From Lineus longissimus (lineage: Eukaryota; Nemertea; Pilidiophora; Heteronemertea; Lineidae), in the NCBI RefSeq assembly GCF_910592395.1, contig NC_088313.1, positions 16,138,437 to 16,198,436 of the forward strand: 60,000 nt of DNA. The letters are read 5' to 3'. The position numbers and the translations under genes were made by a program. Shown piece by piece: positions 11,301 through 22,300 of the stretch; position 1 is the first letter of the stretch; the number at the start of each line of letters is the position of its first letter. Under the pieces are notes generated by a model. The model was given only the letters and a program-made list of their open reading frames with translations. It was not told the origin of the DNA and ran no database searches.

Positions 11301-14300
11301 ATTTACACACAATCATCAGAATCGTCATCCGATGACAGAAATATGATTGGAAGAGGGAAATTTTTGATTGAAATTTTTCCATTTTCACCTCAGAGTAATA
11401 CATCTACTTGCTGCAGCTGAGCATGTTTCTCATAGTTTTACAGCACAGATGTGGACAAAAAGTCGACCTGTCAGCTTTGAGTATTTTCTTGGAGACTGCA
11501 ACTTTAATTCTCCCCTCAAACTTGCCGATTCCCAACCCAATGATGCATATCATGAATATATAAACTATGCCATATTAATTTGTGCATGTTTTGAACTCCA
11601 GCGGCAGAAAAGCCCCAAATTGTGAGCAAGACAAAATTCAAAGTATTTTCTAATTTGCATAAAATCTGCACTGAGTCAAAAACTAAATCAAGATTTTGTA
11701 TCTTCCATCCCTTGCATCACAAAGGACCAACCCAATGACTTCTCACAAATTCGACCCACTTCGATATTTGAATGGTGCAGGGGTCAAAATCATGAGAATT
11801 TTACAAATGCTAAATGGTTAGTTTTCAAGCAGCCTACGATTAAATGTTAGACTTACAATGTCCAAAACCACAGCAGGAGGAATTGCAATGTTAAAGAGGT
11901 AGAAGGTCAACTATAAGAATACCTAGGCAGTGAGCTTTAGTTATAATGGGCATCTAAACCAGCTATGATTGATAGACATTTGAGAAAACCTGATGAATTG
12001 GACTTTCCTGGCCATTTAGAATAAAATTTCAGATTAACATTTTTGAACGTAATAGCAGTTTTCTCACAAAGTTGGCCAGGAAGTTTTAAGGAGATTTTTG
12101 TTTTGTTGGTGTTTCTGACGCCAAGTAATGTGTGCTAAATATTGCAAGATGGGACACCTCGAGTTCTTCACAAAAGCATCGGCAGAATAACACTTGATCT
12201 TCTTAACCATCTTCACCAATTTCATTTTTGAAACTTTTGCTATTTTTTTCTGGTGAAAGGGCCGGTCGTGACCAAGGCACCTACTGCGAAGCATTCCCAT
12301 TACCATGGCAACTTACCACTTCAACTTGTCCCCAGGTGTATTTTACAATGAGGACCAGGTTGAGCGACAATGAGTAAGTTTCCAAGCATTTATAGTATTT
12401 GAAGTCGATTGCGTACAAATTCTAATCCATCACACTATCTACTCTCAACAGGCGGGAAAACTCTCAAATTTTTGTTAAATGTACATAGTTGACACTCATA
12501 TATTGGATTTAACACGAATGATTAACTTTACCTAGCCATTTCAAACTGTTACCTGACATGGACACACTTTCTCCCCTTTTGGGCACAGGGCATTGGCGAC
12601 CTCATTGTAAATGCATGCACAATTTCAAAATAAAGTACTCGAGATGTCTCTACTAAGAAAATATATCACATGGAAGAGTCGGTCAGGTTTGAAATTTAGT
12701 GGTTACTCTATGGGATTTTGTCACGCAACGTTTTGGCGAATTCGTAATTTGCAGTGCCCTATGCCCTTTTAAAGGGTCAAACAAGAACAAGCGAACAGAA
12801 TGCATTATTCAAGACTTGCAAGACTTAAAGGTCTCTATCGGCGCCACAAACGACCTGCATGCAGGTGTCAACAAGCTGTTTCCTTACAATGTACTCTTTA
12901 CAATAAACATCTGTTTCAAAATTTATGTAAACATTAAGTGCTGTCACACATCGCTTAAAAGTTGCTCCCAACCACATTTGTCAAAATCACCTGAACATTC
13001 TCGCACAGTTTTAGCATAAATGTTCAGGTGGTCTCAGCAATTTCAATTTGAGTGCATTCGGTGAATATAACTTTTAGCCTGCATCTACTAGAATGGTCAA
13101 TTGGATTAATACAAAGAAGCAAATGCTGATGTACTTCCAAAATAACCCTCAAGACTCCACAAAAATATGAAGTGGTTAACAAATCATTTATAAACCAATG
13201 AGTGAATTTTGGCCAACTCCAATTTTTAACTTTTCAAACAACATTATTCTTACAATAGTCATGCATGCCAGTTAGATATCGGAACATTAAGGGCACTACA
13301 GTTGTGATATTAGAAACACCCTATTGTGACCCTCAAATGGCTATTACCTCGCAGTGGAACGCGCATAACTTTAGCACACTTGGCGAGGCCCACAACAGGG
13401 ATTTTTACAGAGTGCTAGGTGATGGAAAGTAGGTACAATGTAATTTAACCACTCACATGCAAAGATCGAAATCTCCAGAAAAAATATTAGCATTTCCTAA
13501 ACTACGTAAAAGTTCTCTTATAGAATCATGCAAAAAGTACCAAGATTTAGTTGCTTGTAGAACAATAAGGATTAAAGATCAGTTAGCTAACACCACTTTG
13601 CTGTACAGTAAACATGATATGCTCAGGATGGTTACACCACACACTTTAGCCTGTGAACACGTCAGAAATACCTCTGGGACCAGAAACATCAAGCTTCTAA
13701 ACGGTATATGCTTTAAAACACCCCAGACGCCAATATATCCTAAATACACGACTGATTTTCAACTCTCTAATTAGACATTCACCAACGAGTGCTTATACTT
13801 TTTATTCACCACTTGCAAATAGATGTGCGCTCCAAAAAAGCTTGTTACAATCCCCTAATAAAGAATATTCAAATACAACTTGTTAATACAGAATAAACTA
13901 TTTCGACACATTTTAGCCAATAGAGGGGCACCCGTACATAACGCCCTTCTCATAGACTAATGTGTAACAGATGAGCCTCAGCAAGCTTTAAACTGTGTCG
14001 ACAAGATTATGCACTTTTTACGGCAGATATGCCCAAAGCACAACGAGATGACATTGCACCTGAGAGTAACCAACGTCTCGACAACCAAACGGAAATCCCC
14101 TCACAACTTTGCATGCCTGTTAGTTCACTCACGCTACCTAGCCAATTACCACTTGGAACACAGACTGGACACCCTCAGCTTCAGGGGAGTTATTGCACTA
14201 AGGGTAGTGAGCGGATGACAATGGCTGTGACCACAAACACTCAAGCTGGACCAGCGGACGACTATTTAAACGTATGAAATGACGAAGTGTTTTTGTTTGT

Positions 14301-15198
14301 ATCTCAAAATAAATTGACTGTTCAAAGCTTGGCCAGAAGAAACACCATTGGAAAATAGAAGTTGGGCCAACGTTTCCTTGTTGAACACTTCAGCAAATAA
14401 TTAAAATCTAGAAGGTAACACTGTCATATTTGGTCTTTGCCATCATAAGGGCTACGCTATGGCCAGTGAGGGGAGGGGGCAGGGGTTGCTAAAATAAATG
14501 GAATGCTACAGAAGAGTCCCTGAAATAACCAACATCAAACAAAAGCAGCAGATTTCTATAATGGTGCGTTATCAAAACATGATGATGGGACAAGAGAGGC
14601 AGCTTGGAGGAGAAGAGGAGAGTGTATCCAGAATTGAAGAATTAAATGAATAACTTGAAGTTGAGGGCGTTCCTGTTACAATAGGCAAATTCAGGATTTA
14701 GTTTGTTACATTTTATAAGCAAGTTGAGAGAAATGTTTAGGAATGCTACTTAAAGATGAACTGATCTTTCAAGCAAGAGTCTTTTTTCTTTACGTCTGCC
14801 AAACTTACTAATTATAACCACACTCTCTAAAACCCACGACACCATTGAAAACGCATGACACATGCCAATAAAGGAACCACTGAAGAAAGTCCACGCATAA
14901 ATATGTCATACTTAATTAGTAATAGGCCTAATTAACAGTTGTCAATTAGTAGGAACATGCATAAGACAATAAGGAACTGCTTGTACGCCAAGATAATAGC
15001 GGTACGAGGTAACTCCCAGAATGCATTTGGAGTAATGGCAAGCGGTTGTACGAACAGCAGTATCCTACAGGCAGTGACGGGCTTTCCAGACGTGATTGAA
15101 GGGCGACGGCATGTTTAAAATTCTCAAGGTTTTCTAAGGGGCATGTGAACACAAGTTTCGAAGTTTCCCAACATTATTCCTGCACCCAAGATTTAGAA
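8343..15198. other. stretch without a recognisable gene
   Basis: AT-rich DNA downstream of the RNF38/RNF44 stop. Scattered open frames under 110 codons (for example 13457-13774 and 9314-9604 on the plus strand) show no family motif. A short inverted repeat, CACCTGAACATT/AATGTTCAGGTG, lies at about 12988-13030. Part could be 3' UTR of the ligase gene if its mRNA is long. Confidence 0.5.
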
Positions 15199-15204
15199 TT
15201 TATT
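15199..15204 (-). promoter_or_regulatory. possible polyadenylation signal AATAAA
   Basis: A minus-strand AATAAA lies about 1.1 kb past the RNF38/RNF44 stop codon and is followed by T/G-rich sequence (TTGGGTGCAGG, TGTTGGG). It would give a 3' UTR of about 1.1 kb. Other AATAAA copies occur further downstream in this AT-rich DNA (for example about 6086-6092), so the real end could be elsewhere. Confidence 0.22.
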
Positions 15205-15452
15205 ACATGGACTTAATCTTAATTATTTCTGGGCCACAGATATTTATCAAAGCGCAAACAATTTAAGATCTAGCACATTGTTCTCTATAAGAAAAGTCAT
15301 AAATTATAACTGCAAATACTCTACATTGTCTTTCATTAAGTGATTTTTGTATTCGTATCATAAATATATTCTGGATATTCTGGTCTTGCATCAAGTTTTC
15401 ATACCCAAGTTCTACAAGCTTTCAGCAGTGGTTTTGGCTTCAAATCTTCTCT

Positions 15453-15546
15453 ATTGGGTGTTTTTAAAGTTGGTGCCAACACTGGTGTCGGCTTTACATG
15501 AGATGCACAGAACACCAGTGTTAAAACCAACTTTATATTCACCCAT
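15453..15546. repeat. long imperfect hairpin
   Basis: Arms 15453-15488 and 15512-15546 are inverse copies at about 80 percent, with the best block GTTGGTGCCAACACTGGTGT against ACACCAGTGTTAAAACCAAC. The loop is about 23 nt. Most likely a MITE remnant. Confidence 0.65.
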
Positions 15547-16277
15547 TGTCAGGGTACACTTTCTGGAAAGCCATACAGAGGGTTAAATACACCAACCGTT
15601 ACATAACATGCATAGTGCTAGCCTTGATCTATTAAAGTTATAAAAGCCACGGCAAGTGCCACGATTTAAGATTCTGCGGGTAAAGGGACATGAATGCACA
15701 ACACCATTTTGATACCAATCCTGCAAAACACACAACCTGAACCTGAGACAAGCAGAAGAGGAGTTATTAGTTTTAAAAACCACCTCAACAAATCTGAAGC
15801 AATATCAGAAATTTTTGAAAGAAAATGTCGATTATCTGAACCATATTGGAAAGATACACTTCGGAGAACTCCCGTTGAGTAACATAGTCTGTTCTGTTCC
15901 TGGAGCCGACGTCTTCCTGACCCGTCCATTCTTTCTGACAAGCTTTTCACTTTCATGCACAATGTCCTGATAAGCTGCCATTATTGGTGAAAATATCCGC
16001 TAACCAAATAGTGTCTGCATCAACGGGTGAAAATAGTTCCTGAATTCCCCAAAAGGTGGACGTCACTGTCGAACACAAACGCGCAAAAATATCCAATTCA
16101 TTGTCTTTTGGAATCCTTCTTTTAGCAGTGTTGTGTCGATTTCTGTTTCATTCCTTATTCTCTCGGCCAAGGTTCAACTTTCTGAACATCAGGTCCGTTG
16201 GAATTTATCGTCTTTACCACCAAGTTTTGTGTTTGGTCTCAAACATACACGACTGTCGATGGTGATATTTTCTCCGC

Positions 16278-16340
16278 TCATTCTGATTGGCTGATACCTT
16301 CTGATGCATCCGCTCGGCAGATTGGACATGTGCGATTTGT
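16278..16340 (-). CDS. RNF38/RNF44: RNF38/RNF44 last coding exon: end of RING and stop codon
   Basis: The acceptor is CTTTTTGCAG|ACAAATCGC, entering in phase 0. The 20 codons TNRTCPICRADASEGISQSE are followed by TGA (16280-16278). CPIC supplies the last two zinc ligands, so the full RING is C3H2C3 with nothing missing. Vertebrate proteins read ANRTCPICRADASEV... and end a few residues later, so the length is normal. The exon is too short to show as an open frame of its own. The intron before it (16720-16341) carries the mariner-type MITE at 16465-16550. Confidence 0.93.
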   Translation of the reverse strand, partial: TNRTCPICRADASEGISQSE

Positions 16341-16464
16341 CTGCAAAAAGATGCGTCATTTTCGTTATTTGGAATAAAACGTGGATTTTTCGCGGGATTT
16401 ATCATTAAAAGACAACTGTATATACAACTACAGAATATCATTTACATCCTTTCATACTATACTA

Positions 16465-16550
16465 CAGGGTGGCCCAGAATTATTTACCTCAGACAATGAA
16501 TACACAATAGAATTCTGTTGTGCGAGGGAAAATAATTCTGGGCCACCCTG
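16465..16550. mobile_element. 86-bp mariner-type MITE with perfect inverted ends and TA duplication
   Basis: The ends CAGGGTGGCCCAGAATTATT and its exact reverse complement are flanked on both sides by TA; the match extends 2 bp outside the TA, giving 24 identical bases per arm (16461-16484 and 16531-16554). CAGGGTGGCCCA-type ends with TA target duplication are typical of mariner-like elements. The 46-bp centre has no coding capacity. It sits in the last intron of the RNF38/RNF44 gene. The perfect arms suggest recent insertion. Confidence 0.85.
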
Positions 16551-16642
16551 TAGTTTGCACTGTTGAAGAGAAAGTGCTGCCATCTACTGAATTTGAGACT
16601 AACCAACCTTGCATCCATATGGTTGGCTTAGATATTCGCCTA

Positions 16643-16969
<327 letters not shown>

Positions 16970-17270
16970 TTAGGAGATTCAATAGTTGATTTCTCTCTTG
17001 GTAGCCAGAAACAATTATGCCAACATGAGGATAGACAAATGATACAATGAACTGGAGTGCAGCTTAGAGTTTTAGGACTCAGCTTTTGAAGGTTTCCATC
17101 TGATCAAATTCCTGTTCTGAAAATCACAGCTCTCAGAAACGATATTTTGCTGACCCTCGGGAGAAAGACAGTATTTGAAGTAAGATGAACATGAACTTGT
17201 ATCGACAAATGCAACCAGGGCATTTTTTACAGATCTTCATAAAGGCAAAAAAGGTTTCTTTATTATTTAC

Positions 17271-17352
17271 CTCGTAATTTTCCACTTCTCTTGCATCCTC
17301 ATGCAGGTCCATACCTATCGTCCCTGGAACTGGTGGATTGCCTAGCATAGCA
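17271..17352 (-). CDS. RNF38/RNF44: RNF38/RNF44 exon ending in EVENYE
   Basis: The acceptor is CTTGTTTTCAG|TGCTATG and the donor is TACGAG|GTAAATAA. The exon is 82 nt, entering in phase 2 and leaving in phase 0. The translation is AMLGNPPVPGTIGMDL followed by HEDAREVENYE, parallel to SMLPVPPAVGPT...EDGEVENYE. The EVENYE end feeds directly into [16 protein letters not shown] in the next exon, as in vertebrates. The longer open frame upstream of 17352 is intron reading through. Confidence 0.9.
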
Positions 17353-17606
17353 CTGAAAACAAGAAACAATTCATTAAAGTTGCTTCTTGACTCTGTAAAA
17401 TTCTGATAACAGCACAATTTCCTGATCAAATCTTCTTCAAATTTCTTCTCTTTTGGCTCTTGCAAGTTTGTTGCCAAAAAGGGTAATTCGGGCAGACTGA
17501 GTATGCCTGGATCAGGGAGCAGGCCTGGTAATTGAGACGAGAATGGGAATGGGTGAGGCGTTCTGATGTTTATAGTACTGTGATAAATTCAAATCTGTCT
17601 ACTCAC

Positions 17607-17707
17607 AGGAAGTGTAAAAGGAACCCAGGATATGGTGGTGGTGGAGGTGGAATTGACCGCCACCTACTTCGACCAGTCGTTCTCCGTGGATAACGCGGGT
17701 ATGGACC
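17607..17707 (-). CDS. RNF38/RNF44: RNF38/RNF44 exon with RRTTGRSRWRS and polyproline block
   Basis: The acceptor is TTTGTCTTCCAG|GGTCCATAC and the donor is CTTCCT|GTGAGTAG. The exon is 101 nt, entering in phase 0 and leaving in phase 2. The translation GPYPRYPRRTTGRSRWRS, then IPPPPPPYPGFLLHF, is almost collinear with vertebrate VPYPPFMPRRLTGRSRYRSQ and PIPPPPYHPSLLPYV. This is one of the most diagnostic blocks for RNF38/RNF44 outside the RING. The overlapping plus-strand open frame at 17632 is a shadow. Confidence 0.9.
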
Positions 17708-18107
17708 CTGGAAGACAAAGGAAAGCAATGAAAATATGGCAGACGCTGCTCAGAAAATGTCTTGTTTCTGTCAGTTCTTTGGAAACCGAGCAAAGGACTC
17801 CTCAATTCTTCATATCAACCAAACAGCTGTCCCTGTATTCCTCGTATGAGTCCTTGTATCGGTTCTCATCGTAGGACAGCATTTTGAGGGGCATGCATTC
17901 TCATGGTCATTTGGTGTATTACTACGAGTTTAAAGGAGGCCACAAAACCGAAGTCAATTCTAAATTTGCACTCGAAGATAACTTGTTCACATCCAGTCAA
18001 TGGTCTTTTGATCAATTTATTCTCTGGAATGACTGATGCTGCCTCATTGCAAGTTAGTTTAACAACTTGCTTTCCTGTTTACACAGATTCAAGCAGACGT
18101 TACTTAC

Positions 18108-18281
18108 ATATAATTCATGTGGATACGGTGGAGGATGTATCTGAGGCTCCTGTACTAACACTGGAGAAGGATGGCTAAGGGTGGGCCCGTGATGTTGGTG
18201 TATCGTGTTTGATAGATGTTGATGATATGTCGGGTGACCCGGGCGGTGTTCTCCCAACATTTGTTGCACTTCTTCTTCTGG
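18108..18281 (-). CDS. RNF38/RNF44: RNF38/RNF44 exon, linker upstream of the conserved RSRxRS block
   Basis: The acceptor is CTGTTACAG|CCAGAAGAA and the donor is TTATAT|GTAAGTAA. The exon is 174 nt, phase 0 to phase 0, 58 codons. The translation starts PEEEVQQMLGEHRPGHPTY and ends PPPYPHELY. It parallels the family block NEVELLGEHLP...HDPLHQEVSFG. No catalytic residue lies here; it is a low-complexity His/Pro linker. The flanking exons are only about 250 and 400 bp away, part of the compact 3' exon cluster. Confidence 0.88.
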
Positions 18282-18534
18282 CTGTAACAGAGATGACACT
18301 CATAGTTAGACGGGGAAATTCTGATTAAAGTTTCAATCTTTGGAGAATGACTGTTATGAAATAGGCCGGAAAGATTTCATACACGCTTGAAGACAGAGGT
18401 TTGGGTCCACCTCAAGTCCAACACACCAAACCAAGGACCCTGGGTGCCAAAACATACAAGCTCTCTTGAAGCTGCACACATCTGAATCACAACGGTATGC
18501 GTTGGGCTTTACAAAGAAGAGAACAAACTCGTAC

Positions 18535-18891
18535 CTGAACTTGATGTGTCTGTGATAAAAGCTGCGTGGTCGGCGTCATGTGATGATGCTGATGATGTAA
18601 CTGCTGATGCGGGTGATGATGGGCCTGCATCGGGTGGGTCGTCGGATGGTGATGGGGGTGGAGCATGGGCGGGAGAGTGTGGTGACCGACGGGCAGCTGA
18701 GTGAGGCCACACGGAGGGAGATGTTGGATGCTACATGGAATCTGCATGCTACACGCTGGAATGGACCAAGTTGGCTGACTTGTGCAGCCGGGGATGTGCG
18801 CTGTTGTACACACGGGGATGGGGATGTGATGCTGTCCCGAACACACAGGTATGGCGTATGGAGGCACAGACACGGGGGCTGACACTGGCAC
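18535..18891 (-). CDS. RNF38/RNF44: RNF38/RNF44 exon, His/Pro/Cys-rich middle region
   Basis: The acceptor is CTCTTCTCTTCAG|GTGCCAGTG and the donor is GTTCAG|GTACGAG. The exon is 357 nt, phase 0 to phase 0, 119 codons. It begins VPVSAPVSVPPYAIPVCSGQ, matching TVPVSYT...GIPLCTGQ of the vertebrate proteins. The repeated (I/V)P(A/V)CS-type motifs typical of this region follow (SIPACSMQIPCSIQHLP). The second half is unusually His-rich, with strings such as HPHHHP and HHQHHHM, well above the vertebrate proteins. The region is probably disordered. Plus-strand open frames here are shadows. Confidence 0.9.
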
Positions 18892-19191
18892 CTGAAGAGA
18901 AGAGAGAAAATTTGATTATTTATTTTCAAACAAAAGAAACTCAAGATATCCTCCGATACAACTAAAGGTGACACACCAGGACTGGGTTGTTGCAAACAGC
19001 ATGTAGATTACTTTGGTGTTAACATCATGTTTGTACATGACTAACACCATATTTGCCTTGTCAGCTTTATAACGAGGCAGACGCTCTTCAATCATTTGCC
19101 CGTTTTGCATTGACATCTAAAAAATCGAGAAGAATTATGCAGTAAAAAGCTGTTGACTTTGAAATCAAGAAATATGCAGAAAGTTACTCAC

Positions 19192-19399
19192 CCTTCTGTT
19201 CACCTGCTCAACGTCTATGACAACTGGATGCTGCTGCTGCTGCTGCTGTGGTCGCGGCTGTGGCTGCTGCGGTTGCGGCACCAATTGTGGATGAACCTGA
19301 CGTGCGGCCATATTGGGAGGCTGGAATGCACGACGTTCAGGCGATTCAGTCTGTCGATTCGACGGGTGACGATCTCGCATTCGACGACGTGTTCCAGGA
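19192..19399 (-). CDS. RNF38/RNF44: RNF38/RNF44 exon with polyglutamine stretch
   Basis: The acceptor has a good pyrimidine tract ending GTTACAG|TCCTGG. The donor is AGAAGG|GTGAGTAA. The exon is 208 nt, entering in phase 2 and leaving in phase 0. The translation includes PGTRRRMRDRHPSN, SPERRAFQPPN and HPVVIDVEQVNRR. These parallel RRQRGRRDRLSRHN, EEPRAFHPPN and MVDIHDQ of vertebrate RNF38. Between them is a Q/P-rich tract whose core is six uninterrupted CAG codons (CTG on the plus strand, about 19230-19248). This is the acceptor exon shared by the 34518 exon and, by phase, possibly by the 30351-29375 exon. Confidence 0.88.
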
Positions 19400-22300
19400 C
19401 TGTAACGATAGAACGGCAGAAATTTTAAATGTTGTTCCGTTTGATACTATTGGTTGATGGCTTCGGCCGTAAAAAGATGTTGCAGTGTGGCTTACAATGT
19501 CCCCTGGAACACATTTCTGTAAAAAAATGAAATCTGAATAACATTAATTCAAACGAGATTATTTTGTTTCCTGTGAAGCAGGCTGATCAAGTTTAGACAT
19601 TTCAGCATTGATCATCAAAATGACCTGAATAATAGCAAGAAACAGGCACCTAAAAATAAATATTCATCAATTAGTTTTGTATTTTTGACTGAAGCCATTC
19701 AGGCCTTCGAATTTGACGATGTGAATTAGTTTTCATAATCTGTAGCTGAATAAACATAGACTGCCATCCGCTTTGCCAGGATTTGTATTTTTTTGTCCAG
19801 TAGCAAAACCGTAACCTATCACTCCATAAACAGTGCAAACAATTTGCTCAGTTGGAGGCAAAAAAGATCAGATAACAAAACTAGAAATACAATACACAAA
19901 AGAAAACGCTTTGTTCTGTTTGAAAAAATCCAACACAGGCATTGAGGTCCAGTCCCTCCCTACAGGGTGGGATGAACTATCGGCACAGGAGCCTTTTAAT
20001 CATCGCAGTAACTGATTTTTTTGCCACAGGGGGGTAGAAATATTCCCAGAGCGGGGATAATGTGACATCACGCAGATGGGCCCTGCACCACTCACTCAGT
20101 GTCCCAGGAAGATTTGTATCATTTGTAGGTTTTTGTCCCTCTGGGGGCGATTTATGATAAGCCACGATAAACAATGTCACATGGCAAGAGACAAAGCCAC
20201 CGACGAGGGAGTGATTATTTTTAACTTAATCCAACAAACCTTGTTTTAACTTGTTTTTTCTGAGATGATCTGTTTGAGGGTCGTGAAGTACAGGATGTTG
20301 CCAAGTACAAATTGCCAGACTATACGAATCTGGGTGTGTGGAAATTACCGTTTCACAGCAGACGATTTTCAGGGCATCATCTGAGTAAATGCCAAGCAAA
20401 CCAAAAGACCAGAATCTACACGCTCGAAGGCTGCATTTGTCTGATCTAGACGCATCCATCACACAACTATCATTGAATTTTTGGTTCCATTTCTGTCCCA
20501 TAGGTGGCCACAGACTTTGCCTTCATGTCTACTCATGTTATCAAAAGGATCAACATGAGATTCAGATTACAAATTCTCGCTCACACCTAGTTCCAAACCT
20601 GCCTATAGGTGGCTATCACTTCCGTTCGAACATGGTACCAGACCAGCTGTTCGCATCGGTATCTTAATTAGCATGATCGTTGACCAACATGAATAATGTA
20701 TAGTAAATTAATTCAGATCATGCCAACGCCTGTTCGAAATTTCTATTCAGGACGAGCGCGGTGGCTGTGTAAAGAATACCGAGTGATGCCGAGGCAGTTG
20801 ATGGGCAGGCTTGTGTCCCGTATTGCATGCACTAGACAGCTGAGCCTTCCCTTGAACAATAGCAATCAAGATTATTGTATTTCCATTCCAACTGACGGAA
20901 CAGACTTTGTGCGTGATGGAGACGACATCCACAAATATGTTGAATCAGCATTTTCAGACAGTCGACCAAATCCCCAGGAAAACAATCGTGATGGGACTTC
21001 TACAAATAAATGTACATGCCTCATTACTTTTGCAATTAGCGAAAATTTCAGAATTTAAAAAAATTTATTGTCTGGTGGTGGATTTAAGTTACCTCTGGTT
21101 TTCAAATCAAAAAAAATTTCTTTTTGTATAATTTTTAATTTTGCGAACCTGTGCTATAAGCAAATTCCACAAAAATCACATGCCGGCGAGAATTTAACAG
21201 TTTACATGCAGTAACATGTTAAAACTGAAAGAAAGATTTGAGTAAGATATTGTGTAAATCATCTGTACGTGCAGCAAAACACGTCAGGATGTGTAGGAAC
21301 CGAAAAAATATTGTCATCTACACGCACGGTACGCCGTGAACAGCTGATGGCCTCATACCCTGGATACAATCAGCATCAACAGCCAATTGAAATATTGGCG
21401 AAAATGTTCAAACAGCTGCGAGGACAATGTAACTCAGTGCCAACTGCATTACATCAGGTAGACTTACATGCATATGCATGCTTTCTGGTTAAAGTTGACG
21501 ATGCCATGTGCAGTTCGTGCAGATCAATTTTGTAACTTTACGTCTAATATGGTTGCACTTAGACTTTTTTTCATGAACGGTTCATGAACACTGACATTAA
21601 TGAACACTTTGGTTTCCTGAATGGAACGTAATGTTGAAGTGTCACAGCACTGGTAGGAACATTTTTGCAACTCATTGAACTATCGCTGGGTAAGACGAGA
21701 GCCAATCAGGGTAAAATCAGGCTGTGGCATGTAAATAAACATCTAAAATGCCGAAAAAGCTAAACTAGGTCAATCGAGCTCATATATACTTGAAATCATA
21801 ATGCAATAAAATATCGGCCACTCAAGACTGGCTGGGGACAAAAGGTGACTTGAAAGTAAAGAGTTTATAGTGACAATAACCTTGATATTTAAAAAAAAAC
21901 TATTTCGGCCGTACACCAGGATTTCTAGTGCAATCATTTGTTTTCATTTTCTTATGCCCAAAGACTCGCCAAAGAGTTAACTCTGGCCCTGGGAAAATCT
22001 ATACAGAATATTCGAACAGTTCCTCAACGAAAGAAAGCTACAGAGCAACCTTAGACAGAGGTGGCTGTGGCTATGGCATGCTTCCATAGGCCTACAAGTA
22101 GCGCACGAATTCCACGAAGATTTAGATGAAATATCCTTACAACAATAGATCACTGAATACAACACCGGCACTAAAAATAGCCACGCTACCGTTTTCTGTG
22201 AACATTCTTACTTCCCTCCTGCCTACCTGTATATCATTTTTTGACCTATCACTAATCGCTGCGTACCATCCTGGAGCACGATTGGATAGATATATCGCTG

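Noticed and set aside
17632-18965. Plus-strand open frames across the ligase exons (17632-17874, 18607-18882, 18735-18965 and others)
   Set aside because: They are antisense shadows of minus-strand exons whose translation matches RNF38/RNF44.
18916-19116. Minus-strand open segment after TTTTTTAG|ATGTCAATG as an extra ligase exon
   Set aside because: The acceptor looks fair, but the 19192 donor and 18891 acceptor already join in phase 0 with family-like sequence on both sides (VNRR then VPVSAP). No family block corresponds to the extra segment.
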